In this document: one piece after another, positions 33,482 through 44,490 of the stretch
Layout: each line of letters starts with the position of its first letter
Position numbering within the stretch: the first letter of the stretch is position 1
Origin: Pseudevernia furfuracea
Lineage: Eukaryota > Ascomycota > Lecanoromycetes > Lecanorales > Parmeliaceae
NCBI GenBank assembly: GCA_022315425.1
Contig: JAIUPT010000042.1
Span: 1,240,001-1,304,000 of the forward strand
Length of the DNA stretch: 64,000 bases
Direction: 5' to 3'
Notes under the pieces: generated by a model
Seen by the model: the letters and a program-made list of their open reading frames with translations, nothing else
Told to the model about the DNA's origin: nothing
Database searches by the model: none
Translations under genes and position numbers: made by a program

Positions 33482-35009
33482 CTATGCCGCCTTCTGCGCT
33501 ACGATTCCCTTTCCTCTATTCACCTGAACCCTCTTGTCCTCCCCCCCACTCACAATCCCTACACCCTTATCCCAAACCACGCCAAAAACCTTTACGCCCT
33601 CTCCACCAACTCTCTTCCCCTCTCCCTTCAAACTTTCCCTCTCAACAACATATAAGCTCTCACCCACCCTACCCTCCTTCTCGCTCCTCGAGCTTCTCAC
33701 GTCCCACACCCTACATGTCCCATCGTGACTCCCGCTCACAAGCCCATAGTGACTTTCTGGATCTGCCGCCAGGCTAACCACCGCGTTAGTATGGCCGCGC
33801 AAGGTCATGGCTGAGATAGTAGTCGCGGACGCGCGGGGGTCAACGAGAGTGATGTGGCGTGCTGACGTGCCAGCTGCAAGGAGGCTAAGAGAGGGAAGAG
33901 CGGTAAGAGAGAGGAGAGAGTGCGACGTTGAGCGCGTATCCACACAAGTCGAGGTGGGGAGGTCCCAGGTTTTGAGAGTGTGATCCCATGACGTGGAGTA
34001 AGCTACCGTGTGGTCGTTCGGAGCAAAAATGGTATCGGAGACGGGGGCGGTGTGGGATTTGAGGAGAGCAAGTGGGCCTCGTTGGGGGGTGGAGGTTGAC
34101 GTTTTTCTGCGCTTGGAACTTCGAGAGGTAGCTGAAGGAAGAAGAGATGTTGGAGCTGCAGGTGCATCGGATTTTTTAGATGACCAAAGACCAAGGGAGT
34201 GGTCTGCGGAGGCTGAGAGGATGCGGGACGAGGGCTGATGAACGGCAAGAGAGTCGATGCTGGCCTTGTGGCCGTAAAGCTCGACTTGAGGCGATATGGA
34301 AGCGGTAAATCCTTCAGGGTCCTCATAGTATTTCCATAGGCGTATTGTGCGGTCTAGACCAGCAGAAGCGAGATGTGAGTGAGAGATGTATTTTGCTGCT
34401 TTGATTGAGGACGTGTGTCCTCCACCGCCTGCTGAGGGAGATGTCGCCAGGACCTCAGAGGACATGCTCCATATTCTCAAAAGACCATCGTAGCTGCCAG
34501 ATAACATTCTTTCTTGTCCAAGCATTCTTGCCCCTGCGCTCCCTGCCCATCTTCCCGCTGAAGAGGTCTCCGAAAGAACATCCACAGAGCTGACCCAGTC
34601 GTCGTGCTCAAATGAGGCAAGATATAGCGGCGGTATAATTGCACGTACATACTCGACTGCAAGAGTGGTTTCGGCAGATATGCCATTCGTTGTGAGGTAC
34701 TCGTCTAAAGACGTTCGAAGAAACGTGCCATTGATGAGAAACTCGAAAGGTATGGGCTTCTCGGACTGCAATAGGGTATTAACGAGCGTGGAAAGGGCAT
34801 ATCGCCGGAGGTCTAGCGAGGTTGTTAGTTGGAATAGAATAAAAGAGCTCTAATATCACATTACTGGTGTTGACCAGGATTGGGCCGGGATTCTCTGGGA
34901 GTGAGATGTCGGGATGGGGGGTTGATAACTGGACTCTGACTTGCGAAGCTGAATCAGAAGTAGGAGTAGTAAGGCCATTGGCACTTGTTGTTATTGTCTC
35001 CGTAGCCAT
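33482..35009 (-). CDS. YTM1: ribosome biogenesis WD-repeat protein Ytm1
   Basis: Two exons (35009-34865, 34812-33482; 52-nt intron) give 491 aa. An N-terminal ubiquitin-like NLE domain (about 24-115; VRVQLSTPHPDISLPENPGPILV, then after the splice LRRYALSTLVNTLL) is followed by seven WD repeats (HDDWVSSVDV, GSYDGLLRIW, SAGLDRTIRLW, SASADHSLGLW, YSTSWDHTLKTWD, SGSHDGTCRVWD). Ytm1 (WDR12) joins Erb1 and Nop7 in the PeBoW complex, and its NLE domain is gripped by the Rea1 MIDAS domain to release pre-60S particles. An unusually long Ser/Lys-rich insert (RSSKRRKTSTSTPQRG) sits between repeats 4 and 5. MATETI is chosen as start; an in-frame ATG lies 14 codons upstream. Confidence 0.93.
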
Positions 35010-35305
35010 GATGTTCGAATGCAGTTGAATTTCTACGAGTACTGCCGCCAAAGAGAAAATTGGTGCGATGAATTGCGCTATCTCCGCGTTTTATCTCCGT
35101 CGTTCCCAATTTGGACGGTAACGATCATTCACAAGGGCAAGGCATAGGAAACTCCCGATCGAGTATGCAAAAAGATTACTATAATGACCTGGTATCTAAA
35201 TGCAACGCTATGCTTCGCTATGCAGCAAAAAGAACCCAAAAGTGAAGCCCAAAACCCTATACAACAGGGGTGGATTCTCCTAAGCCAGCTCAGCGTCTCC
35301 CAAAT

Positions 35306-37727
35306 CTACTCGTCACAGTAGCCCGGAGGTTTGCTACCCGATGCATTGGCCCAACTCTTGGCCGTCAGCACGGTGGTGTACACCATTACCACGCACCCAA
35401 ACACGCACAAAGTGGCATCAGCAACCCGCTGCTTTTTCGAGGTTGCAACAGCTTTGAAATGGAGCATAGCCTGAGGTGGCGTTAGTATCTATGAGACTGA
35501 AGCAGGGGATAGTAAGTACCGGGTACACGTAGACCAGGGGTACGCAGGCGAAGCTGCCAACAAGAGCAACAAATTTGTCCAGGTCGCCCGCTCCAGCCCA
35601 GGCGATCAGCGAACACATCACAACAAGAAAGAACCTAAAGACATTCTTTTTCCACTTGATGTAGGGATTATTTTTCCCGCTGCGCGAGAACATTTCGTTC
35701 TCCATGATCCGGATGGCTGGAAATAATTGAAGCGGCGTGGACAGAAGGATAGCCAATGAGTAGAGGAGTTGTACTGCATTGACGAATTTGCTGTCCTGAG
35801 GTAGGTTCAAAAGTACAACGGTTTTCGTGGCCGATCCAAATGCTGCATAAGACAAGGTGCCCATGAGGATAAAGAGGACTGTGATGAAAATCATGACACC
35901 TGCGAGGACCGGGGGAAATTTGGAAGGATTCTTCATCGATTCTTGGATTGGTATGATCAGACCGACTCCTTCGAAGGTAAAGATTGCTGTGCCAATGAAT
36001 AGCGTCCAGTCTTGAGGATTGAAGTGTACGATATCGGCTACGCCATATTTTGCCATCGTGTGAATATCGAAGTATCCGAGGTAAAAAAGGCCAAGAGCGA
36101 TGAAGACATCGGCAATAATGGCAGTCAAGCTAAGCTTGCTGATATCTCTGATCAGAGACAGCGGAAGAAAAATGACGAGCTGCATGAGAACCATGAACTT
36201 GATGTCGATCCATGTCCGACACTTCGACACTGCCAGGACGAACGCTTGCATGCTCTGGGCGGTGAAGACAGTATAGGCGGCCACAAAGCCTATCTGGCTA
36301 AGAGCAACAGATGTTAAAATCAAAGCACGCATCCATCTCCCATAAAGTATACCACCCATTTCACCAAAAGAGCCCTCGACTTTAAGCCTAGTGTTAACAA
36401 GGAGGATGAAGCAATAGTAGCTTAACGGTGCAACCACGAGAAGGAGGACATTGCTGAACATCATTCCTCCATTGAGATACGCCTTAGGAAGGAAGAGAAC
36501 GCCGGTCCCAATGAAAGACTTGAGTAGTAGAAGCGCTGCACCGGTGGGAGAGTTGTTGCTCTTCGCGCCTCGGTCCTTAACCTTGCGTTTCCGGATCCCA
36601 GGAGTACCAGGCGTCAAAAGTGCACTTCCCTCCCCGGGCTCGCCCAACTCTCCTCCACCTTCTGTTTCATCGACGTATGGCTCATAGTTGAAATAATCAT
36701 CCACATCGTCTTCCTTAAGCTCCTCGCCTGCAAAGTGACCATAGATGGTAAGGAATTCATAAAAGCTCTTGGTGATGACCTTCATCGGTTGACCGATCTG
36801 TGGAAAGTCCTCCTGGGATTCTAGGCCATTTGGTCCTCCCCTCCGTCCTGAAGATTGGTCGGGGGCTTGCCGTCTCAAGTAGTCCCTTCGGAAGCCACCA
36901 GGCTGCTTTATGGCACTCGCATTGAGTTCCTCGTCTTCTGGGTCAAGACGAGAAATATGCCAGCTTTTGCTACGTTTTCCGCGGCCAGGTGCCTCAGCGT
37001 TTTCAGCCCATCGGTATATTGTGCGAGTCATGTCTCCTCCCTGAAGGCGTAGGCTGGAAAACTCTTCATCACCAATACCCGTCACAGTGTTTTCCCCGTT
37101 ACCATTTCCAACGTTGACCGATGATGTTCTATGGCTCAGAGTAGAATTGCCTTCGCCGTTGTCGTTTACACCGTCCACATTCGGCGGCTGCACAAGATGT
37201 CGCTTCACCACCTTCGGATCTTCATTAGGAGCGACTGATATGCGCCTTTGACCACCCTGCCCGGATCGGCTATCGAAAGAGCCGTATGTTGTCTGAAGCC
37301 CGCTCCCTTGCAATGCAGCACCCGCAGTACTAGGGGATAAAGGTCGTAAGGGCGGTGTTCCAAACCTCGGTGGACTTCTCCCAAACGAACCCTGCAATGC
37401 GGCAGCAAGGGCAGAGTTTCCTGGTCCTGGTATCGACTGAGACGTTCCGGTCCCGGCAAGAGGTGTATGACTTTCGCTGTTCAACTGGCTTTGAGCAGGG
37501 ACTTGACGAATAGGTGGAGAGCCTTGAGCGCCGAAGGAGGCAACTGGAGACGCTAGCCTGGCGATTGAGGTTGCTCGAGGAGTGGATTCAGCTGCAGGAG
37601 ACCGGCCTCGTGAGGCGCTAGGAGAGGTAGAGGTTGGTACAGGCCGGGGCCTCGAAGGAGACGACGTGTTCCTTTGGCCGGACATTGAGCCAGAATAGAG
37701 GCCGTTACCGGGGCATGTCCTGTTCAA
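35306..37727 (-). CDS. vacuolar amino acid transporter (AAAP family, Avt3/Avt4-like)
   Basis: Two exons (37727-35520, 35470-35306; 49-nt intron) give 790 aa. About 395 residues of disordered Ser/Pro/Arg-rich cytosolic N-terminus precede the transporter domain, which starts SPTGAALLLLKSFIGTGVLFLPKAY, the typical TM1 of Avt3/4 proteins, followed by about ten more hydrophobic segments (LILTSVALSQIGFVAAYTVF, FIGTAIFTFEGVGLIIPI). It is expected to export neutral amino acids from the vacuole. Splicing replaces a short out-of-frame tail with the last membrane helices (AMLHFKAVATSKKQRVAD .. FGCVVMVYTTVLTA). MSGQRN at 37685 is an alternative start and perhaps the better one (776 aa). Short acidic stretch DDVDDYFNYEPYVDE precedes TM1. 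Confidence 0.9.
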
Positions 37728-39557
37728 TCCTGCAAAGGCAGAACTCGGCTTTCATCCGATTATGTATGGGAAGTCTGAGGGATACGTGTCGGTATATGTT
37801 CGTACTGAAAGATTTTCGGTCACGCGGGCACGGTAAATGTGCGTGACACTGTCCGACGACGAAAGTGTGGGGGATAATGGATACGCTAAGAATGTAGGAA
37901 TTGAGTCAAAGGCTCTAATTCGATATAGTAGTAGAGTTGATACTGTTGTATTAGATGAGTGTTAAGCAGTAAAAGCAATGGGTAAAAGAACAAAAAAACC
38001 GCTCTGACGTGGGATGATCGCTGGGCTGAGTGAGCGCCGTGGGGGCACCGTCCCTCCTTCCACACATGCTAGAAAAGTCTTGCCTTTTGCCTTGACATAC
38101 AACAGTATGATACTCTTCGGTGACCTCCTCAGTCCTATTCCTTTCAGCGTCCTCAGTGCAATCCTCAAGACAATCTGACGCAGCCATATGTATGGGCTTT
38201 GAAGGAAAATGTCGCTTTTTGCGGAAAGTTACCCGAAGCCAGTCTCATAGGCCTCTTCTCATGAATATGTGTGCTTTTTTCTGCAACGAATGTGTATTCC
38301 AAACAGCTCAAGGCAATATGTTGAAGATCACTGCGAGGTTTTGCGGATGAAAAGCAAAGAAGTAACTAAGTAGTCATGGCAGAGCAATCGCCGTTCTTTC
38401 GACCAATGTCCCCCTCGCACGAGATTATTTCTCTAAACCGCTACGGATGACGCTACACTACTGCTTGATTGACGATAATTTGGCCTTGCTAATGACCGCT
38501 CAAGTGGGATAGGCCTGATTAGTCAACAAGCCAGTACGTTTACATCACGACGTATGGCCTTGGCCCTTGATAGTGGTCTCCAACGCTCCAATCACGCTGT
38601 CCAAAGACTCTCCATTTATTCATACTCATCCATGCACTGCTACGGCTTTCCCTCCGCCCAAAGCACACCACTCAGATTCCACTACCTCCCCTGCCGCGCT
38701 CAGCATACCATACTGATGAAATAGCATAGTAAAGACCAACCGCATTACTTACAACTTTTCCGAAGCAAGAGGGCACGTGTAGGAAAGGAGAAAAAAAATT
38801 TGTGGGCTATTTTAGCGATTTGGAGTTACTGTGACTGGAATTACCACCAGTGCTATCAGTGCATAGTCATTCGTTGACGGTGTCGATGGATCTGTGAACC
38901 GTGGTGCCTCGATATTGGGACATGGTAGACCGCGCTCTTAGGCTGAATCTCTAATTTCCATGGAAATCTCCGGCGGCCATGATTGGCAAGTGACCTCGAA
39001 TGCATGCATGATGCTGTTCAGTCTCCCAAAGGGAAACACCCTAATCTCCATATCCAAAGAATCGACCCAGAAAGCACGATCATCTTTAGGGCAGGCACGT
39101 CGACAGGACGCAGCAAAGCCGCACGGATTTTCCCTCTTCTAGCCCTGCATGATGCAGTTTTGCAAAACAATCAGCCTAATTTTTGATGTTGTTGCCAGAC
39201 CCAGGCGAGTGTATGATCATTTACTTCGGCCTATCTATCGAAGTCAGAGAGTTTCCATCGGACTGGTGCGTATGAACGAAAGCTTCCCTCCATTTGCGGG
39301 GATCAGAACAATTGCACTTTCTGAGCCACAGGGCTGTGGCTGTTCCAGCTGCCAAACAGAATTCAACCTTCTTCTTTAGGTCAAGAGTCTGTTGCTCGGG
39401 GATCTTATCATCCATTCCACTCGCTTACCCTTTCCCCATCCAACCCTGCGTTCATGTCTGCACACAAGGCCACTGAGGGCCAATGCCAATCAATTATATG
39501 GCTCACTCAGTCGGCAAAGACGACTCATATTAAGACTGAGATTCCTGGCAGCCAACA
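37728..39557. other. 1.8-kb intergenic stretch
   Basis: No gene recognised on either strand; frames are short and lack domains. 37.7-38.0 kb is the upstream region of the transporter gene; the last few hundred bases precede the secreted membrane protein. Confidence 0.4.
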
Positions 39558-40917
39558 GTGAAGAAAACTTCCTTCGTTTCAATGTCCTTGGCTCCTACTG
39601 CCAGATTTATTACCGTTGGAATTCGCAACGGCCTTCGATCGCCCAGTATGTGGCTCGTTGTTGCACTTCTATTAAGAGCGAGTCTGGCCCAACGCCCGAG
39701 TAATGCATCAACATGCGACTACTATGCTCAGAGCCTTTACGGTGCGAACAACAGCCAGACCCAATATCAGCTCGTGCAACACATCGTTGCGCTCGCATTC
39801 GGTGGAGCCCCGTCGAGTGACACCAATATTTCATCCGATATCACAGGAATCCTTAATCCTGGCACTTTCCAAGATCTAAGCGTAGATCTTGCTCCCTGGT
39901 TCAATGGAGTGATTGACTCTACCAATCTCAACGATCAGGCAGTGGGCATCAATTGGCTAGATGACGGAGGACTTGACCCATTACACAGCTACCTCAATGG
40001 TTCAACATCCAACGTCAGTTTGACAAATACGACCAACCAATAGTATGCTGTGTCTTCCGCCCACACTTATACGTGCTAATAATTATCCGCGCAGTCGCCT
40101 TTTTGCGCATTTCTTCCTCGCCTTCAGTAAGATATTCGGCTGCTCCGATCCTCCAGCCCCACCTCCCTCCAGCAGTCATAGCAGTGGTCCTCTCAGTCTT
40201 GCGTACGTCCATAAATACATGGACCTCAACTACACGGACCTCGGCCATTTCATCAATCAGCTTAGCAAGGCTACGGCAAACTACGGCTTCTCAGACCAAG
40301 ATAGTCAGACACTAAATACGGACCTGAACGGCATGTATAACGTCCGCTGTGCACCGCCTGTCACGAGCAACTCAGCTCAAGGACCTCAATTGCTCTCGTT
40401 GTGTCAAGCCGATACTTGCCCATTGGCTGTGCCTAATGCGGATTGTGCTGCTTATGTCAACCTTACAGCCAACGGCATTGCAGACGACGTCTCATCTTCA
40501 CAGGGTTCTTCTACAGCCACGCCCATCCCCTTTATCCCTACTACAATATCCTCCACAGCCCCTTCAACATCCTCAGCTAGCACTGAGCCAACATCTACAG
40601 CATTCACAAGCGTATCCAAAGCAACACTAAGCCCGGGCGCCATCGCAGGTATCGCTATCTGCGGAGCTGCGGTTCTTATCGCTACAGTTATAGCACTTGC
40701 CCTTCTGCTCAGAAGACGCAGACCGATGCAACAGATGTCCTATCCTACTACGCCCCTTGCTTCTCCGCCCGGGGAGCAGAAGTTCCCTTCATTCACTTCT
40801 CCGTCGCACAGCCCGCCCCCGAATCAACATTTTCCTTCGTTCACTTCACCGACACTGGGTCCGACGATAGCTGAGATGGATAGCACACACGAGGGGCATG
40901 GGGGAGGCTGGCATTGA
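39558..40917 (+). CDS. secreted single-pass membrane protein, function unknown
   Basis: Two exons (39558-40042, 40095-40917; 52-nt intron with CTAAT branch signal) give up to 435 aa. A perfect short signal peptide lies at MWLVVALLLRASLAQ, so the ATG at 39648 is the likely real start (405 aa). The luminal/extracellular part has scattered Cys, several N-glycosylation sites (NASTC, NNSQ, NIS, NGSTSNVSLTNTT) and no recognised domain, then a Ser/Thr-rich stalk (STAPSTSSASTEPTSTAF), one membrane helix (AIAGIAICGAAVLIATVIAL), an RRRRP stop-transfer and a short cytosolic tail with repeated PSFTSP motifs. The architecture resembles fungal cell-wall sensors such as Mid2/WSC but the ectodomain is different. 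Splicing restores TTNQ-YRLFAHFFLAF. Confidence 0.75.
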
Positions 40918-41493
40918 ATTAGTGCGGCTTCAGAGGGTGTCGTTTTGTTAGGATATTCGACGGGATCATGGATTCATTTTCCTCAAGGCAATCAAAATTG
41001 CTTGAGACTATCCACGTTGGAAATTTCAGTGATTAGGTCTTTGCTAGGGGCGGCGGAGTATTCATTTCTTTTTTCCTTCAAAATAGTCACGGAAATAGTC
41101 AAGCAGTACATGTATGTGTTATTCATTGGTTCTATTGATTATTTAAAGAGTGATAGCCATATGACTCTCGACAACGGCTACCCACGCTCCAACGTTTCCG
41201 CAGGAATGATCTTTGAGCTTCTCAGGGCCGAGCCAGTCAAGTCCAGGCTTTTCATTCCATCCATGTGGCCAGAAACTTATATCGAAGTAGTTGTTGAAGC
41301 ATCGCTTGGCCATTTCTCGGCAGACCTTCAATGTAGGTAGTCTTACGGACCCTCAGCCACCTGGCAGATGGAGTCAAACGGCGGGGCATTGCAAGTTCCC
41401 CATGAGGGTCTCAGCTATGCCAAGGGACCATTGCCAATGCCTTGAAGAGTGATCCAGCATCTATCCAGCTAGAACATGGCTACAATGGTTGGT
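40918..41493. other. intergenic with minus-strand coding-like remnants
   Basis: A minus-strand frame at 41143-41331 reads FNNYFDISFWPHGWNEKPG, protein-like with many aromatic residues, but has no clear start or partner exon. A second minus frame overlaps it. Probably the remains of a gene; nothing firm. Confidence 0.3.
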
Positions 41494-41907
41494 CTAGGGT
41501 CCACCATAGTCCAGGCTCTTGAGGAAAGCAGACTTGCGCTTGATGGCCGATTTAAGACGTCCTCGGCAGCTTCGTAACACCTGCGCTCTGCTTCTCCTTC
41601 TGCGTCCATGCTTCCATGGCTCAAGCGACAGCGTCTGCGTGCGTGGCATTTCTCTGATTGAGTACTGCAGTCTTCTTCGCCATCGGCTCTCACGGGCATC
41701 AAACCGAGCAAACAATCCGTTGATCAGCGGCTTCGTGTCTGCCAAACCTTGTCTCATGTCCGAAAGCTGGGCGTCCAACCTTGCGTCCACAACTCGTCTC
41801 CGGGCGTCCGAGTTGAATCAACTGTTTGCAGAGTCCGCTCTCGGGCCTTGCGAGCCGGATGCACTCTCGCTAGCGACCTTCGTAGACGAGGACATGGCAG
41901 ACTTCGT
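41494..41907 (-). pseudogene. degenerate helical/coiled-coil gene
   Basis: One minus-strand frame starting MSSSTKVASESASGSQG runs to a stop at 41494 with a single internal TGA after about 26 codons. Beyond it the reading RRRVVDARLDAQLSDM continues as a heptad-like helix, then becomes very basic. A stop removed by an intron is possible but no good donor/acceptor pair is visible. The plus-strand frame over the same bases (41519-42088) is Leu/Arg/Ser-rich and looks like a shadow. Confidence 0.3.
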
Positions 41908-42099
41908 AGGGTGCAGTTGGCGGATGTTTCGATTGTGCGATCACGGATACTGCGTGACAATGACTGAATGTTTGAGACTGGGAGCGATGCGGCGGCTGAG
42001 GCAGGGAGGTCAAGAAACCGCAGGTCTCCAACTCGTCTTCAGAAGGCTGAAAAGCACTATGCGGGGGAAGTATCAAGCTCACGGCTGACAAGGGGAATA

Positions 42100-42356
42100 A
42101 TTGGCAACTCCTGATCTTCTCTCTTTGATTCAGCAACGACCTCAAGGGGTCAAACTGTCCAAGCGCTGACATTTCCAGCTCGTCATCGCTCCGCATGTTT
42201 CAACCCCTCCAGTCACTTGTTCAAACTGTGCTGTCAAGCTCTGCAATCACAGGAGCCAAGGGACCACACCACATCGTAAGATTATGACAAGTCCTGCTCT
42301 TTTCCCTTCAGTTCAGACACGACCGTAAGGGTCGAAACCTCCAATCGCTGACATTT
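42100..42356. repeat. partial older copies of the tandem-unit 5' flank
   Basis: Two segments around 42115-42215 and 42290-42395 share CAATCGCTGACATTTCC-type and TGTCTCAACCCC/TGTTTCAACCCC-type blocks in the same order. The second belongs to unit A; the first looks like the left-over 5' flank of a third, mostly lost unit. Confidence 0.45.
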
Positions 42357-42451
42357 CCTGCTTTTCTTAATTCTGTATGTCTCAACCCCTTCAAACTCTC
42401 TTCCAGCGCTGCGCCCTCTCGAATCAAACGATTATCTAAATTACTGAGATG

Positions 42452-42459
42452 TATAGAAG
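42452..42459 (+). promoter_or_regulatory. TATA-like box of unit A
   Basis: TATAGAAG at the position where unit B has TATAAAAG, about 270 bp before the start codon. Confidence 0.45.
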
Positions 42460-42537
42460 GAAGTATTTCTGCTCTCCTAACTTTTCTTTTTAATTCATCA
42501 ACAAGCACAGACAGAGAGCAGGACTCTAAAGACTGTT

Positions 42538-42660
42538 TCATACATATCAGCATCCACACACATAAGCATCCACACATACAAACATCCACACACACAAAGC
42601 ATCCATACACATCAGCATTCGTACAGATCAGCATCACATAAGCATCCACACATCATACAA
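42538..42660. repeat. degenerate (CACACATAAGCATCC)n tandem repeat in the leader
   Basis: About seven imperfect units of CATCCACACACATAAG type; the same array occurs in unit B (43550-43660). Confidence 0.75.
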
Positions 42661-42720
42661 ATCTTCGCGCAAACAAAAAATCCGCCACCAACAACATTAA
42701 GCCACTGAAAATCAGGCGCG

Positions 42721-43026
42721 ATGAGCGTTGGAGATAGCTTTCCCCGAGGCCGAATCAATCCTCAAGGCAAGGAGGAAATTAGGCGCTTGTGCATGGCGAC
42801 ATGGCGTGACCAGGGGCAACCCCGGTATCATCAAGTTGAACCAACCGACCAACGAGGCCCTCTTCCTGTGCCGGACAAGCCACCGTCCATAAGGTTATGG
42901 GGCAACCTTGACGCTCAGGTGGGCACTGAGTACACGTTGAGGTTCGAACGTGATCTCCTAGCGTTAGATTCGACACCCTATACATTCCAGGGCGAAACAC
43001 CGGGTGATACCGTACAAGGATATTAG
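42721..43026 (+). CDS. rapidly diverging tandem gene, copy A (unknown)
   Basis: A 101-aa frame starting exactly where the conserved leader ends. No signal peptide, membrane segment or known domain. The C-terminal half keeps a faint pattern shared with copy B: LPVP, then SIR, then GTEYTLRFERDL and a P..F pair. Copy B lacks the first 40 residues of similarity altogether. Small, hydrophilic, with two Trp. Real expression is suggested by the conserved TATA-like box and long leader, but a non-coding explanation of the unit cannot be excluded. Confidence 0.5.
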   Translation: MSVGDSFPRGRINPQGKEEIRRLCMATWRDQGQPRYHQVEPTDQRGPLPVPDKPPSIRLWGNLDAQVGTEYTLRFERDLLALDSTPYTFQGETPGDTVQGY

Positions 43027-43453
43027 GGGGTGTCGGCGGTGTGGGTGAACTATGGGGAGGAGTTAGCAGGGCTGTATCTCTCAGCGGCGCCGAAGGTCAG
43101 GGTCGTCAGGGTTTCTCTAGGCGCAGGCGTCATGACCTCTCGAGCAACGGTCGCCTGTTTTGGTGCTCTGTTTTGTGTGACGGAAGTCGGTTTGATGTTT
43201 GGATAAAACTCATGCGTTGCTATTTCCTGCGGTCTTCGTTCCATCCTCACATCTCTCTTTCGTTGGTTAGAAGACTAGGCACAGCACCTAATTCCAAATG
43301 AAATTACTCGTAACCCCGTCAGAGAAACATTCCGTCTTTGCGTGCTTTCTGGCATTCCCTGCTTTTCTTGGTTCTGTACGTTTCAACCCCTTCGAACTCT
43401 TTTCCAACGCTACGCCCCTCTCGAATTCAACGATTATTTAAATTACTGAGATG

Positions 43454-43461
43454 TATAAAAG
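43454..43461 (+). promoter_or_regulatory. TATA box of unit B
   Basis: TATAAAAG within the conserved TTACTGAGATGTATAAAAG block, about 270 bp before the start codon, so the leader would be about 240 nt. Confidence 0.55.
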
Positions 43462-43725
43462 TAAGTATTCCTGCTCTTCTTTCTAGTTTTCTCTTTCATT
43501 CATCAACAAGCACAGACAGAGAGCAGGACTCTAAAGACTTTTTCATACATACTAGCAGTCACACACATAAGCATCCACACACACAAGCATTCACACACAC
43601 AAAGCATTCATACAGATCAGCATTCGTACAGATCAGCATCACATAAGCATCCACACACGCCAAAAATCTCCGCGCAAGCAGATCATTCACCACCAGCAAT
43701 ACCAAGCGACTAAACATCAGCCACA

Positions 43726-44178
43726 ATGTCGTCTGACGCAAATTTCCAACCATTTAACCAAGAGACTGGGCCGGAGGCAGATGCCAAGCGCTACGTAGCC
43801 GCCGCTGGCTCCCCTTACGACTTCGTGACCCCCGCGTCTGAGGACAATGAACGCAGTCCGCGAACGGCCGACAAGGAGTGGCAGGAGCGTCAGTGTCAAG
43901 TCGTAACCGATTGCTCCAACCAAATTCCTCCGTGGATCTGCGTCACGAAGTGCGATGACGAAAACGCGCTACCTATTCCTGAGCTAACGCTCACGATACG
44001 CGAGGGACTTCGGGGCACCTCTAACTGGAAGGGCGACGATGGCACTGGTGATCGACTTACGGTGTGTTTCTGGCGTCTTAAGCTTCCTGGGGGCAAGAAA
44101 GGGCCCTGGAATTTTTTCCTTGAAAACCGTGAGGGTCGCGAGAACCTGGGTCCACAACCAGGTCAGCATGGAACCTGA
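43726..44178 (+). CDS. rapidly diverging tandem gene, copy B (unknown)
   Basis: A 150-aa frame beginning MSSDANFQPFNQETG at the end of the conserved leader. Acidic, disordered first half; the second half has C..VTDCSNQIPPWICVTKC, then ALPIPELTLTIREGLRGTSN and RLTVCFWRLKLPGG. The LPIP..TIR..GT..LTVCFWR order parallels LPVP..SIR..GT..YTLRFER in copy A, the only hint that the two proteins are homologous. No signal peptide, so if it is an effector or defence protein it is not secreted by the classical route. Function unknown. Confidence 0.55.
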   Translation: MSSDANFQPFNQETGPEADAKRYVAAAGSPYDFVTPASEDNERSPRTADKEWQERQCQVVTDCSNQIPPWICVTKCDDENALPIPELTLTIREGLRGTSNWKGDDGTGDRLTVCFWRLKLPGGKKGPWNFFLENREGRENLGPQPGQHGT

Positions 44179-44490
44179 GAGCCGTTGGCGGGGTGGGTGG
44201 GCGAGGGAAGTGGAGGAGCTAGCAGGCTGTATCTCTCGGCAGCGCCGGCAGCGCCGAAGATCAGAGTCATCGGGGACCTATCGGACAACAGTGGACTGTT
44301 CCAGTGCTCTGCTTTGGATGGCGTAATTTGGTTTGGCGTTTGGAAGGAATCATGCGTTGCTATCCCTGCGGTCTTTGTTTCACCCTCACTCACACCCATC
44401 TTTTGTCTGTTAGCAGACTAGACACACACAGCACCTAATTCTAAATGAAAATACTCGTAACCCCATCAGAGAAACTTTCCGTCTTTGACG

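Larger units (their letters stand above)
42357..43345 (+). repeat. tandem unit A (conserved flanks around a divergent gene)
   Basis: The 5' flank 42357-42720 matches 43358-43725 of unit B almost line by line (TTACTGAGATGTATA, AACAAGCACAGACAGAGAGC, GACTCTAAAGACT, ATTCGTACAGATCAGCAT). The 3' flank 43027-43345 matches 44172-44490 (GGCTGTATCTCTC, TCATGCGTTGCTAT, CACAGCACCTAATTC, ACTCGTAACCCC). The coding cores between do not align at DNA level. Confidence 0.8.
43350..44490 (+). repeat. tandem unit B (conserved flanks around a divergent gene)
   Basis: The second unit of the direct tandem array; see unit A for the matching blocks. Units are about 1.0 and 1.1 kb, the length difference coming from the coding core. 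Confidence 0.8.

Noticed and set aside
41519..42088. 189-codon plus-strand open frame
   Set aside because: Leu/Arg/Ser-rich composition without domains; the opposite strand reads more like a (broken) helical protein.
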